From positions 1 through 47,311 of the forward strand of contig NZ_AKKE01000049.1 of assembly GCF_000281975.1 (NCBI RefSeq): a DNA stretch of 47,311 bases, read 5' to 3'. The stretch's first letter is position 1. Every line of letters begins with the position of its first letter. This DNA comes from Novosphingobium sp. AP12. Lineage in GTDB: Bacteria; Pseudomonadota; Alphaproteobacteria; Sphingomonadales; Sphingomonadaceae. This document shows, one piece after another, positions 8,412-17,616 of the stretch. A model generated the notes under the pieces. That model made no database searches. It had not been told where the DNA came from and saw only the letters and a program-made list of their open reading frames with translations. The position numbers and the translations under genes were made by a program.

Positions 8412-10676
8412 ATGTCTGTACATATCGACAGGAATTATCGCCGGCCTTTGTTCTTTTCGTCTCTTTTAATTATCGCAGCCAGCAGCGCCTCCCACGCCCA
8501 GACATCTGATGCCGGCAGCAACGATCCCGCAGACGCCGTCGACAGCAACGAACTCGTTGTCACCGCCCGGCGACGCGAGGAACGGCTTCAGGACGTCCCC
8601 GATTCCGTCACACTCCTTTCCACAGCGACGATCGAGCGCGCCGGCCTGCGCACGCTCGACGATTTCACGCGCATGGTTCCCAACCTCACCTTCCGCAACG
8701 GCAAGGGGTTCAACGGCGGCGATATTCGCCTGTCGATGCGCGGGGTGGGCAACGGCCAACAGGGGTGGCCATCAGTCGCCTTCCTCGTCGACAGCGTGCC
8801 GGTCGATTCACTCGATAACCTCGCCGGTGGCAATTATACCGGCATTGCACGCGTCGAGGTGCTGCGCGGGCCGCAGAGCGCGGTCTATGGCGCCAACGCG
8901 ATCGCCGGCGCGGTCAACGTCATCACGAAACAGCCGGATGGCACTTTCGGCGGCCAGATGCTCGCCGAGTACGCGAACGGCAACGACAAGCGTATGACCG
9001 GCGACTTGACCGGCCCGATCGCCGGGGATGTGCTCGCCTTCCGGCTCAACGCGGAAATCCAGGACGCCGACGGCTCCGTAAAGAACGCGACCGACGGACG
9101 CGGGCTCAACTTCATCAATGCGCAGCGGTTGCGCGGGCAACTGCTATTCCGGCCAATCGACCGGCTGACCTTCGACCTGAAGGGAGAATATAACCACTCG
9201 CGCAACGGCGCGATGTATCACTCGCTCGTCCCCTCGCGCGCATTCCTCGACAAGTCCGAGGGCGGCTTCGGGCCGAGGCGCCGCCTGATCGGCGAAGAGA
9301 ACCGGAAATACCACCGCGTCTCGCTGCGCGCGACCTATGCGGCTGACACGTTCGAGCTGACTTCGGTCACCTCTTACAGCAATTCTCGCCAGACCACGGT
9401 CGGCAGCCTTTGCTACAATGATCCGGACAACCCGCTGGACACCGATCCCGCGCCAGGCGCGCAGGCAGGTTGCTACCTGGGCGGAACCGCGCTGGGCTCT
9501 TCGGCGGCGACGGGTGAACTCGTCGATCAGGTCTTCGAGGGCGGCGACAGCTCGCGCTCATTCTTCCAGGATGCGCGCCTGCAATCGTCAGGGGGCGGTC
9601 CGTTCCAGTGGATGTTCGGCGCGACCTACATGAGCCGCAGGGCCGTCAACGGGTTCAACACCTACAACTTGCTAGGTGGTGCGAACGGCGGCGATGGTTG
9701 CGGCGACAAGGTCGGCTTCGATTTCGCTGGTTGCCAGGTGATCCCGGTGTTTCCCCGCTGGGACAGGCGGCAGGACAACTGGTGGGGAGCCTACGCGCAG
9801 CTGTCGTACGAGATCACGCCTCAGCTGGAACTGACCCTTGCGGGCCGATACGACAGCCAGAAATTCCGTAACAGCACATATCTGGACCGGGGGCTCGCGC
9901 AGATCGTGCCGGTTCCCGACAAGGGCGGCATACTCGTCACCACGCTCAAGGAAAAGTCGGACGACTTTCAGCCCAAGGCGCAGTTGTCCTACAAGATCAG
10001 CTCGGACGTGATGGTCTACACGACCTATGCAAAGGGCTATCGCGCCGGCTTCTACAACACCGGATCCTTTACACTGCCGGAAAAGACTGAAAATTACGAA
10101 GTGGGCGTAAAGGCGTCGACGAGCACCGGCTTCGGCAAGTTGATGGTCAACGGCGCGATGTTCCACATTGACTATTCCAATCAGCAATCCTCCACTGTCG
10201 TCGCCACGCCACCGTTCCGGGTTCCGATCACAATCCCGGCAACGGTTATCAACGGCGTGGAACTTGAAACCAGTCTGACGAGAGGCGGCCTGTCGCTTGC
10301 CGCGGCGGCGGGGTATCTCGATGCCAAGATCAAGGGCGGCTTGCGCTCGCCCAACAGTCCGAAGTTGACGCTTAGCGTGCGCGGCGACTACACTCATCCA
10401 CTCGGCGACGCCGCCGACCTGCTGTTGCATGCCGACTGGCGCTACAGCTCGCGCCAAAACATCGACATCACCGCTCCGATCGATGTCGTCCCGCCCAGAC
10501 AATACGTGAATCTACGTGCCGGCGTGCGTTGGGGCCAGTTCACGCTTACCGGCTTCGTGGAAAATCTCACCGACACGCGCGAGCAGACGAGCGAGGCCAA
10601 CCAGCTTGGCACCGCCTGGCTTCTGACGCTCAACGATCCGCGGCGTTACGGCGCCAACATCAAGGTGGATTTCTAG
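8412..10676 (+). CDS. TonB-dependent outer-membrane receptor 1
   Basis: This 754-residue outer-membrane protein starts with a signal peptide (basic MSVHIDRNYRR, hydrophobic PLFFSSLLIIAASS, cleavage near SHAQ). The TonB box and plug begin at ELVVTARRREERLQDVPDSV, with the plug motifs VEVLRGPQSAVYGANAIAGA and VNVITKQ. The last strand ends in YGANIKVDF, with the terminal Phe typical of beta-barrels. It would import a ligand too large or too dilute for porins, with energy from TonB-ExbBD. The ligand is unknown; the placement with hydantoinase, dipeptidase-like and demethylase genes suggests the substrate of this island. The M19-like gene begins 3 bases after its stop, so both are co-transcribed. 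Confidence 0.94.
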   Translation: MSVHIDRNYRRPLFFSSLLIIAASSASHAQTSDAGSNDPADAVDSNELVVTARRREERLQDVPDSVTLLSTATIERAGLRTLDDFTRMVPNLTFRNGKGFNGGDIRLSMRGVGNGQQGWPSVAFLVDSVPVDSLDNLAGGNYTGIARVEVLRGPQSAVYGANAIAGAVNVITKQPDGTFGGQMLAEYANGNDKRMTGDLTGPIAGDVLAFRLNAEIQDADGSVKNATDGRGLNFINAQRLRGQLLFRPIDRLTFDLKGEYNHSRNGAMYHSLVPSRAFLDKSEGGFGPRRRLIGEENRKYHRVSLRATYAADTFELTSVTSYSNSRQTTVGSLCYNDPDNPLDTDPAPGAQAGCYLGGTALGSSAATGELVDQVFEGGDSSRSFFQDARLQSSGGGPFQWMFGATYMSRRAVNGFNTYNLLGGANGGDGCGDKVGFDFAGCQVIPVFPRWDRRQDNWWGAYAQLSYEITPQLELTLAGRYDSQKFRNSTYLDRGLAQIVPVPDKGGILVTTLKEKSDDFQPKAQLSYKISSDVMVYTTYAKGYRAGFYNTGSFTLPEKTENYEVGVKASTSTGFGKLMVNGAMFHIDYSNQQSSTVVATPPFRVPITIPATVINGVELETSLTRGGLSLAAAAGYLDAKIKGGLRSPNSPKLTLSVRGDYTHPLGDAADLLLHADWRYSSRQNIDITAPIDVVPPRQYVNLRAGVRWGQFTLTGFVENLTDTREQTSEANQLGTAWLLTLNDPRRYGANIKVDF

Positions 10677-10679
10677 AAC

Positions 10680-11699
10680 ATGACCTTTCCGGCCATCGCC
10701 TCCGCCCGTTCCGCGCGAGAACTGCTCGCCTCGATGCCGGTGTGGGACAATCATGCCTGCCTGCCGCTGCGCCCCGATGACGAGAGCTTCATGGAGCAGC
10801 TGTGGCGTTTTCGCGCAGGCGGCGTGGATGTCGCATCGATCAACGTCGGCTTCGGCGAACAGGGGATTGAGGAGCACGTGCGGATTCTCGCGCTGTTCCG
10901 CCACTGGCTTTCCCGCCATACAGACCGTTTTGTGCTCGCCACTTCGGTTGCGGACATCGAGGCGGCCCGCGCGACGGGTCGCCTCGCCGTTTGTTTCGAT
11001 ATCGAGGGCGCGAACGCGGTGGCCGATCAGCCGAGCCTGGTACAGCTCTACTACGACCTCGGCGTACGCTGGATGCTGCTGGCTTACAACCGAAACTCCC
11101 GGGCAGCCGGTGGCTGCCACGATGAGGACAGCGGCCTCACTCCCTTCGGCCGCAAGGTAATCGACCAGATGGAACGGGTCGGCATGGTACTGTGCTGCGC
11201 GCACGCAGGGGAGCGCAGCGTTTTCGACATCATGGCCTATTCCCGCAATCCGGTAGTCTTCTCTCACTCCTGCGCGCGCGCGGTGTTCGACCATCCCCGC
11301 AATATCACCGATGCCATGATCCGCGCCTGTGCTGCCACCGGCGGCGTCGTCGGCGTCAATGGCATCGACATCTTCGTTGGCAAGACCGAGGACCTTGTGG
11401 GTCAGTATGTGCGCCATATCCTGCACATCGCCGACCTGGTCGGGACAGAACACGTGGGCATCGGCACCGATTATGTCTTCGACACGGCGGAACTCGAAGA
11501 ATTTGTCGTCAAGATGAAGAGCAGTTTCCCAGCGGGCATGGGCTACAGTTCAGACATCAGCATGATCGGACCAGAGCGCATGGAGGACATCGTCGAAAGG
11601 CTTCAGGGCCACGGCTTTGCCGACGAAGACTTACGCCGCACCATGGGGGGGAACTTAATGCGGATTGCCCGTCAGGTCTGGAAGCCGACCTACGCCTGA
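10680..11699 (+). CDS. M19 (renal/membrane dipeptidase) family protein, copy 1
   Basis: The 339-residue product has the TIM-barrel pattern of peptidase family M19. Visible elements are VWDNHACLPL near residues 21-30, the bridging glutamate region AVCFDIEGANAV (E109), the barrel helices VQLYYDLGVRWMLLAYNRNS, the two-histidine region MVLCCAHAGERSVFDIM then VVFSHS, and EHVGIGTDYVFD. In canonical members the first metal site uses His-x-Asp; here it reads H25-A-C27, so one ligand is replaced by Cys. It may hydrolyse a dipeptide-like or cyclic substrate, or may have changed chemistry. It sits in the TonB receptor 1 operon and has a paralogue next to it. Confidence 0.85.
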   Translation: MTFPAIASARSARELLASMPVWDNHACLPLRPDDESFMEQLWRFRAGGVDVASINVGFGEQGIEEHVRILALFRHWLSRHTDRFVLATSVADIEAARATGRLAVCFDIEGANAVADQPSLVQLYYDLGVRWMLLAYNRNSRAAGGCHDEDSGLTPFGRKVIDQMERVGMVLCCAHAGERSVFDIMAYSRNPVVFSHSCARAVFDHPRNITDAMIRACAATGGVVGVNGIDIFVGKTEDLVGQYVRHILHIADLVGTEHVGIGTDYVFDTAELEEFVVKMKSSFPAGMGYSSDISMIGPERMEDIVERLQGHGFADEDLRRTMGGNLMRIARQVWKPTYA

Positions 11700-11720
11700 A
11701 CCGGCTTAAAGCCTAGTGCG

Positions 11721-11740
11721 CGCCCCCCAAAGGAGGGATG
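11721..11740. promoter_or_regulatory. G/C-box dyad, site 4
   Basis: The 20-base site CGCCCCCCAAAGGAGGGATG lies between the two M19-like genes, 56 bases before the GTG of copy 2. It suggests that the second copy has its own regulated promoter although it follows the first copy closely. Confidence 0.65.
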
Positions 11741-11796
11741 GTCTCGCTCGCCTGCCGCCCAGACAATTCCGGGACAACAGGCTTGGAGGAAAGTTC

Positions 11797-12792
11797 GTGA
11801 CTGCTGGCACCACGTGGAAGGACAAGTTCGGAAATCCGTTCGTCGCCGAAATGACAACTCCTATCACCGCTCCGGGGTCATCCGCGCTGAAAGACGCGCT
11901 GGCACGACGGTTCCTCGAGAACGGCCTCGACTTCATGTCGGTCACGGTCGCAGAGGATGCGGATACCGCGACGGCACTGCGCCAGATCGGCGAGATCAGG
12001 CGTTTCTTCCTCTCGCAGTCCAAAACTTGCGTGCTGATTGATACGGTAGATGACGCGCTTGCTGCCAAAGCGGTGGGCAAGCTCGCCGTGAGCCTTCATT
12101 TTCAGGGAACAATGCCCGTAGGCCGGGACCTCAATCTGGTTGAAGTATTCTATAAGCTGGGCATCCGCCACATGCTGATGGCCTATAACAACAAAAATTT
12201 GGTCGCTGATGGTTGCCACGAGCCCGGCGGCACTGGCCTCAGCAATTTCGGCCGCAAACTGGTTGACGAGATGAACCGCGTCGGCATGTTCGTAGACGTA
12301 TCGCACACCAGTCATGCCGCGGCGATGGACGTGTTGGAATACTCGAATCGCCCGGTCATCGCCAGCCACACCAACGTCGCGGCTATCCAACCCCACGCGC
12401 GCAATATCAACAACGAGCAGATCAGGGCAATCGCCGGCTCCGGCGGTGTCATCGGTCTGACCGGCCTCTGCATTTTCACCGGCGACGACGAAGCCAGCGC
12501 GGACGGCTACGTACGACATATCGACCATATTGCCCAACTGGTCGGCCCGGCCCATGTCGGCCTTGGCTTCGACTATGTCTATGACCTACCTGCTCTCGTC
12601 GCTTTCGCGCAGACAATGGCGGGCATTTGGCCGGCTGACGGGGGCTACACTCGCACCGACATGAAGCAGGTCGAGCCCGAAGCGATCGGCGCTATCGCTG
12701 AGGGGCTGTCGGCACGCGGTTACAGTGACGACGACGTCCGCAATGTCCTTGGGGGCAACTGGCTGCGCATGATGCGCGAGATCTGGCGCTGA
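11797..12792 (+). CDS. M19 dipeptidase-like protein, copy 2 (metal ligands lost)
   Basis: This paralogue of the preceding gene encodes 331 residues if read from the GTG at 11797, which follows a strong GGAGGAAAG site; the longer frame from 11716 overlaps site 4. Shared landmarks include VEVFYKLGIRHMLMAYNNKN, LVDEMNRVGMFVDVSHTSHA, VIASHTN and HVGLGFDYVYD. The N-terminal His-x-Asp motif is absent (FVAEMTTPITAP is found instead), and the bridging glutamate is replaced by glutamine in SLHFQGTMPVG. The two later histidines remain. It is probably not a normal binuclear zinc dipeptidase; it may use one metal, or act as a partner of copy 1. Confidence 0.82.
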   Translation: MTAGTTWKDKFGNPFVAEMTTPITAPGSSALKDALARRFLENGLDFMSVTVAEDADTATALRQIGEIRRFFLSQSKTCVLIDTVDDALAAKAVGKLAVSLHFQGTMPVGRDLNLVEVFYKLGIRHMLMAYNNKNLVADGCHEPGGTGLSNFGRKLVDEMNRVGMFVDVSHTSHAAAMDVLEYSNRPVIASHTNVAAIQPHARNINNEQIRAIAGSGGVIGLTGLCIFTGDDEASADGYVRHIDHIAQLVGPAHVGLGFDYVYDLPALVAFAQTMAGIWPADGGYTRTDMKQVEPEAIGAIAEGLSARGYSDDDVRNVLGGNWLRMMREIWR

Positions 12793-12881
12793 GGATTGCT
12801 TGGCAATGCTCGCCGGATATTTAACACGGCATTGACGCCGCGATGCCCAGCCAAACAAGACTCGATCATGTTTTGATCCCT

Positions 12882-12902
12882 ATGTTTCCTGAGAAGAAAC
12901 AT
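12882..12902. promoter_or_regulatory. TTTC-N7-GAAA dyad upstream of the LuxR gene
   Basis: A perfect 7-base inverted repeat, ATGTTTC at 12882-12888 and GAAACAT at 12896-12902, lies 68 bases before the regulator's start. Its core (TTTC, 7 bases, GAAAC) matches a dyad at 36517-36531 before mgsA at 13 of 16 positions, so one protein may bind both. A second small repeat, GATCA-N5-TGATC, sits at 12864-12878. Confidence 0.5.
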
Positions 12903-12970
12903 TTGCTTATCCGAAAGGCCCATGCATATGTTACATTCTCATGTCGAGAGGTGTTTGAGAGGATCTTGCT

Positions 12971-15601
12971 TTGCACAGCGCGAGTCAGAAAATCGATCAG
13001 CTAAAGCCAGGCCTTTCCCAGTCGACCGCATCGGTTTTCGCTGCATCTGGATCCGGCGATAGTCGGACACTCCCACGTACAGGATTGATTTCGAGGATAC
13101 TTGATCAGGATCGGCAGGCTCTTGTCCTTATCGGAGCGGCGCCGGGATTTGGAAAGTCGGTATTGCTTCGCCAACTCGGTCGCGCGCTCGGCAAGCAAGG
13201 ATATCCTTGGGCCTCGTTCACGGCCGGGGGGGGCGACCCGTGCGAGATCACGCTCTGCACTCAACTGCTTCAAGCTATTGCGACCGCCGCAGATCTAGGA
13301 ATTCCAGGCGAAAGCGCCTTGGAGGTCCTCCTCGGACAAGAGGACACGCCAGACCTGCTGTCTCAATCCGCCTTTACCCTGCTTATCGACGACTATCAGC
13401 ATGTGCGCTCGGTTTTTTCCGATGCGCTGCTGGCACGCTTGCTTTCCACTTTGCCGCAAGGATCACGGATTATCGCGGTTGGCCGTTTTTCGCCCAGCGA
13501 TGTCAATCTCCCCGCGCTCAAGCTGAATGAGGCAGACCTGCGCTTCAACGAAATGGAAATGACGGAGCTGCAGCGTGCGTTGCTAGTCACAGCGTCAGTG
13601 CAGCTCGGATCACTGCTGATGGCGGGCTGGCCGGCCGGCGCGCGCATCGTCTGCCGGCACGCGACGACAAAGGCAATACCGCCGGAGTCTATGCGTCGGC
13701 GCATCACTGCGGATGCCGGCGCTTACCTCGACAGGCACGTTCCATCTGAACTTCGTCCAATCGTGAATGCCCTTGCGCTCATTCCTGAGCGGGTGCTGGT
13801 CACCGAGCATATAGACGACTTGTGCAAGGCAAGTCCCGAAGCATTGGGGCGGCTTTCCGACCTCGGGTTGCTCGAGTCGGGCGAAGAGGGTGTACGGCTC
13901 AAATCTCCGTTCCGCGACATCATTCATGACCGATTCGCCGATCAGGAGCCGGAGCGATACCGCATGGGCTGCCAAGCGATCATCGGGAAACTGATCGGCC
14001 AGCACCGTTGGAACGAGGCCAGGGACGTTTTCCAGCGCTGCCCGCCTGCCCATGCGCTGAATGTGTTGGAATTGAATGGGGGCTGGATGCTGGATGTCCG
14101 CTACGGACCTGATCTGGTAGGTAGCTTCAACGCTGACCTGTCCGGCAATCTTTCCGCCTTCCCACGGCTGGAATTGCTGCACATCGTCTCCCTCGCACGC
14201 GCTGGCTTCAACGATGAGGCGCAGGCTCAGTTCGAGCGGATTTGCGCTCGCGATGCGATCATCAGCCACGACCCGATGCGCGCCGCGGAGCTTGCGATCA
14301 TCGCCGTGCGGCTCGCAATATTTGCTGATCACGGTGTAGATGTGGAGCTTACTGATCGGCTTGAGCGGCAAATGAAGTCCGATCTCAGTTCCGATCCGGC
14401 GCTTTATGCGATCGCGGCTGATGTTCTGTGCGATGCCTACTACCGGACCGGCCATTACCAGCAGAGCAGGGAGGCCGGGCTGCGAGGCCTTGTGCTCAGC
14501 GAACACTACTCGGTCCCTTTCGCGGGCGCTTACGTCTTCGCACTTAGTGCGATGTCCGAGTACCGGCTCGGGAACCTGCCCCAGGCCGTCGATCTGGTGG
14601 AACGGATGACTGTCCATGTCCGCAACTGGTTTCCGCTTTCAAGCACGCTCAACGATGCCGCAGCAATCATCATGGCGGTGATGCGCTACGAGCAGGGCCG
14701 CTTCGATGAAGCCGAAGCCCTGCTTGATCGGCCACTCGACGTCGTCCTGCACAAAGAGGGTTGGGCCGAACTCTGTGTCGCCGGTTTCATGACTGCGGCG
14801 AATGTTGCGCTTTTGCAGCAAGGCTGTGAGCCTGCGCTCGAAATAGTCGCGCGAGCTGAAGCGGCCGGCGCAAGGATGGGCTTTCAGCGTCTGGTCAAGC
14901 TCGCACGGTGCAGGGCTTTATTCATTCTCGTCAAGGCCAACCGCAAAGACGAAGCAGGCCAGCTCGCGACAGGTGACAGCTTCCCAGTGACCAGCGACGC
15001 AACCGGCAATGATACCTGGCGGGACTATGTCTGCGTCTCTGAAATCCTGGCGCTTAATAGTCTCAGGCTTGCCGATGGTCAGGAGCGTGAGAGCCTCGCT
15101 GATTTTGGCCGTTATCTTGGCGCGCGCGGGGTAGTGCAGAATGTACCCGTATATTTGCGCGTGTCATGCCTGAAGCTGCAGGCGCTTTGCGCTATTAGCC
15201 GTGATGCATGCGAAGAGATTGCAACGACATTGCGTATGATCTACCTTCATGCTGAAAAACGCGGATATGTTGGTGGCCTCGCCGAGATTGGCGGCCTTGA
15301 GCAGGTTCTTGAAGCGTGTGCCAAGCGTACCGACCTGCCTTCTGACGTTCGGCCACTTGCGGATCGGCTGGCCTCCCGCTGCAAGACGCTGACGAGCGGG
15401 CATCGCAACCAACCCACCGCGCTCAGTCCGCGACAGAATCAGATCCTATCGCTGCTGGTCGATGGTCTGTCCAACAAAGAAATCGCCCGCAAACTCGAGC
15501 TGGCTGAGGGCACCGTCAAATCGTATCGCAAAACGCTCTACCAGAAGCTCGACATCTCGCGTCGTTCGCAGGCAATCGAACGCGCCCGCGCACTTTCCTG
15601 A
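12971..15601 (+). CDS. large ATP-binding LuxR-type regulator (MalT/AlkS-like)
   Basis: The 876-residue protein has the architecture of MalT-type regulators. A P-loop, GAAPGFGKSVLL, is near residue 57, a Walker B-like FTLLIDDYQHV follows, then a long helical repeat region, and a LuxR HTH occupies the last 60 residues (LSPRQNQILSLLVDGLSNKE, then IARKLELAEGTVKSYRKTL). Such proteins are activated by an inducer and ATP and form multimers on direct or inverted DNA boxes. It starts at TTG by this reading; the Shine-Dalgarno sequence (GAGAGG) is at modest distance. It lies in the centre of the island, where eight G/C-boxes resembling MalT boxes occur, so it is the best candidate for the island's activator (inference). 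Confidence 0.9.
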   Translation: MHSASQKIDQLKPGLSQSTASVFAASGSGDSRTLPRTGLISRILDQDRQALVLIGAAPGFGKSVLLRQLGRALGKQGYPWASFTAGGGDPCEITLCTQLLQAIATAADLGIPGESALEVLLGQEDTPDLLSQSAFTLLIDDYQHVRSVFSDALLARLLSTLPQGSRIIAVGRFSPSDVNLPALKLNEADLRFNEMEMTELQRALLVTASVQLGSLLMAGWPAGARIVCRHATTKAIPPESMRRRITADAGAYLDRHVPSELRPIVNALALIPERVLVTEHIDDLCKASPEALGRLSDLGLLESGEEGVRLKSPFRDIIHDRFADQEPERYRMGCQAIIGKLIGQHRWNEARDVFQRCPPAHALNVLELNGGWMLDVRYGPDLVGSFNADLSGNLSAFPRLELLHIVSLARAGFNDEAQAQFERICARDAIISHDPMRAAELAIIAVRLAIFADHGVDVELTDRLERQMKSDLSSDPALYAIAADVLCDAYYRTGHYQQSREAGLRGLVLSEHYSVPFAGAYVFALSAMSEYRLGNLPQAVDLVERMTVHVRNWFPLSSTLNDAAAIIMAVMRYEQGRFDEAEALLDRPLDVVLHKEGWAELCVAGFMTAANVALLQQGCEPALEIVARAEAAGARMGFQRLVKLARCRALFILVKANRKDEAGQLATGDSFPVTSDATGNDTWRDYVCVSEILALNSLRLADGQERESLADFGRYLGARGVVQNVPVYLRVSCLKLQALCAISRDACEEIATTLRMIYLHAEKRGYVGGLAEIGGLEQVLEACAKRTDLPSDVRPLADRLASRCKTLTSGHRNQPTALSPRQNQILSLLVDGLSNKEIARKLELAEGTVKSYRKTLYQKLDISRRSQAIERARALS

Positions 15602-15685
15602 ATCTGCCTTTCGTTCGCGCTCCCGGACCGCAGGCAATCCACGCGGGTCGCGACCAAGGACGCCTCGCGCGGCATCGCAGAGACG

Positions 15686-16090
15686 CTACTCCCCGGTCGA
15701 GAGCGCGAACACCTCGTGCATGTTGGAATATCCCGTGGCCTCGACGCTGCGACCATTCAGGAATTTGTGGATCGTCACGCCGCTGAACCGGATCGAGCCC
15801 CCACTTGCCGGAGTGCCGAAAAAATCGCGCACGTGCTTGCCGGTGATCGTCCACTGCACCGCGATCCGGTCGCCGCTGACAAAAAAGTCATCGACCTGAA
15901 GATGGAAGCCCTCGAATGACTCGCGTTGGGCATCGACCAGATCGGCAATCTGCTGCCGGCCACGCACTGCCTTCATGGGGTTGATATAGACGAAATCCTC
16001 GTCGACATACTGGTCGAGCACCGCCGTGTTGCAATTGGTGAATAGCTCCTCATACATTTCACGGGCGATTTGTGCGTTGTCCTGCAACAT
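15686..16090 (-). CDS. SnoaL-like / NTF2-fold protein, second copy
   Basis: The 134-residue product starts MLQDNAQIAREMYEELFTNC behind AGGAGAAT, giving a better start than the upstream one at 16174. The pattern AVLDQYVDEDFVYINPMKAV, then RGRQQIADLVDAQRESFEGF and DRIAVQWTITGKH, matches the SnoaL-like ester-cyclase/NTF2 fold. It follows the amidohydrolase gene by 58 bases on the same strand and is probably co-transcribed. Like the first SnoaL protein it may process a small intermediate after ring opening or hydrolysis; no specific reaction can be assigned. Confidence 0.83.
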   Translation of the reverse strand: MLQDNAQIAREMYEELFTNCNTAVLDQYVDEDFVYINPMKAVRGRQQIADLVDAQRESFEGFHLQVDDFFVSGDRIAVQWTITGKHVRDFFGTPASGGSIRFSGVTIHKFLNGRSVEATGYSNMHEVFALSTGE

Positions 16091-16148
16091 GACGTATTCT
16101 CCTGGATTGGACGGGTGTGGGTGACGACGACGATCGCGCGCGTGCCGA

Positions 16149-17369
16149 TCAGGCAGGAAGCAGCGCCTCGCCATTGGTCACGAAGAATTTCTCGACGACT
16201 TCAGGGCCGAGATGAGCGATGCTGTGATACAGTCGGTTTGCCGGATCCTTCCCGCCTTCGACATGCGGATAATCGCTAGCGAAACACAGCATATCGACGG
16301 TTTCGGGATGGCGCTCGATAAGGGTGCCGATCGGCTCGAAATCGAAAGGCGCGATGCGCAGATTACGCTTGGCGTAGAACGATGGTTTTTCGGGCAGAAC
16401 GACTGAGGCTGCCGTGCCGAACGCCCGCATGTTACCGTGCCACATATCGAGATGTTCCATCATCGGCCCGATCCACATACAGCCCGTCTCCAGAACGCCC
16501 AGGACGAGCTCGCGATGTCGCTCGAACACTCCCCCTACGAGCATCGACTGCACGAAGTTCTGTGTCGGCCAGTGATTGACCGACAACCACCATGGATCGG
16601 CGCGAAATTCTCCCAGCACCCGAAAATTCTCGAACGGGCGGGCATCACCCCATGCCATCGTTTCGAAGAACTGGCCCTCGGCGCCGACGTGAAGACAGGC
16701 GGCGATCTTGTTCGCAGCCAGCAGCTCCCAGAACGGATCGAGATCATAGTGAGCAGGGGAAAGTCCGCCAGGCGGCACGCAGCTCGGCAGCCAAACCGCG
16801 CGAACACCACTAGCGATCAGGGCGCGGGTGATTTCCATCAGTTCCGTCACATCATCTGCCAACACCGGGAGCACCGGTCTGATCCGATCTGAAATTCCGG
16901 CGGCTTCGATTCCCCACTGATTATAGGCGGCGACGCAGGCCTTGCCGATCGCCCGCCTGTCTCCCCGCACCTTCTCGAGAAAGCCGAATGCGTTGTCTTC
17001 AGGCAGGATCGCTGTCATCAGGCCATATGCGCCGGCGGTCGGGAACATAAGTTGCCGTGCAACGCCCATCGCGTCCATGACTTCGAGCCGGCGCTGAACG
17101 TCGAGCGCGCCAGGCGCAGAGCAGCCCTTTACCCGCCAGACCGACTCCTCGGCTAGATCGCGATCGTCGGCGACGAAATCCGGCACGTTGGGGTGGTTGA
17201 TATTTTCGCGGTTAGTCTCGCCGTTGGTCAAGAATGACTCGGCTAGCGGGGCGAAGTCCGGTCCGAGTTGCGCGGTCCAGGCCTGAGCTGGCATCATCTC
17301 GTGGCTGTCGACGTCAAGCATGCGGCCGGCAAAGGCCCGCAGCTCCGGCACAAGTGTCTCTTCGTTCAT
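16149..17369 (-). CDS. amidohydrolase-2 (PF04909-type) metal-dependent hydrolase/decarboxylase
   Basis: The 406-residue product begins with the metal motif of this TIM-barrel family, MLDVDSHEMM (D21-x-H23), and ends with the family's FASDYPHVEGG, where the conserved Asp is a metal ligand. ALDVQRRLEVMDAMGVARQL and FWELLAANKIAACLHVG are also typical. The family includes ACMSD-like decarboxylases and lactone or amide hydrolases. It shares its upstream region with the divergent 2-hydroxyacid dehydrogenase, and a G/C-box lies 53 bases before the start. Substrate unknown; in context a hydrolase acting on an acyclic amide or carbamoyl intermediate is possible (inference). Confidence 0.87.
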   Translation of the reverse strand: MNEETLVPELRAFAGRMLDVDSHEMMPAQAWTAQLGPDFAPLAESFLTNGETNRENINHPNVPDFVADDRDLAEESVWRVKGCSAPGALDVQRRLEVMDAMGVARQLMFPTAGAYGLMTAILPEDNAFGFLEKVRGDRRAIGKACVAAYNQWGIEAAGISDRIRPVLPVLADDVTELMEITRALIASGVRAVWLPSCVPPGGLSPAHYDLDPFWELLAANKIAACLHVGAEGQFFETMAWGDARPFENFRVLGEFRADPWWLSVNHWPTQNFVQSMLVGGVFERHRELVLGVLETGCMWIGPMMEHLDMWHGNMRAFGTAASVVLPEKPSFYAKRNLRIAPFDFEPIGTLIERHPETVDMLCFASDYPHVEGGKDPANRLYHSIAHLGPEVVEKFFVTNGEALLPA

Positions 17370-17422
17370 GGGCCATCCTTTTCAGAAGCTCCAAGGGTGC
17401 CCGACGTAGGTGTTTGCATCGA

Positions 17423-17440
17423 TGCCCCTTTGCGGGGGTA
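17423..17440. promoter_or_regulatory. G/C-box dyad, site 5 (short form)
   Basis: The 18-base site TGCCCCTTTGCGGGGGTA lies 53 bases before the amidohydrolase start and about 177 bases before the hydroxyacid dehydrogenase gene. It has the same 6-base centre as site 1. Confidence 0.7.
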
Positions 17441-17460
17441 AGCACCATGACCATACCTGA

Positions 17461-17479
17461 CAGGAAAAATAGTTTCCTG
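17461..17479. promoter_or_regulatory. CAGGAAA-N5-TTTCCTG dyad and possible promoter
   Basis: A perfect 7-base inverted repeat (CAGGAAA, AATAG, TTTCCTG) lies 20 bases from site 5. Just downstream is a possible promoter for the + strand operon: TTGACG at 17484-17489, then 17 bases, then TATCGC. The dyad's half TTTCCTG also occurs in the dyad before the LuxR gene. Confidence 0.45.
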
Positions 17480-17616
17480 GGAGTTGACGGCAAAACACTC
17501 GCCGTTTATCGCGTAAATCCGACGGCAATACCGTTCTTCAACCGCAGCAGTTTTTGTTCGCTCGGCCAACCCCTTAGAAGTCGGCGGTTCCACAAGCCGC
17601 CCGTCCGTGATCGTGA

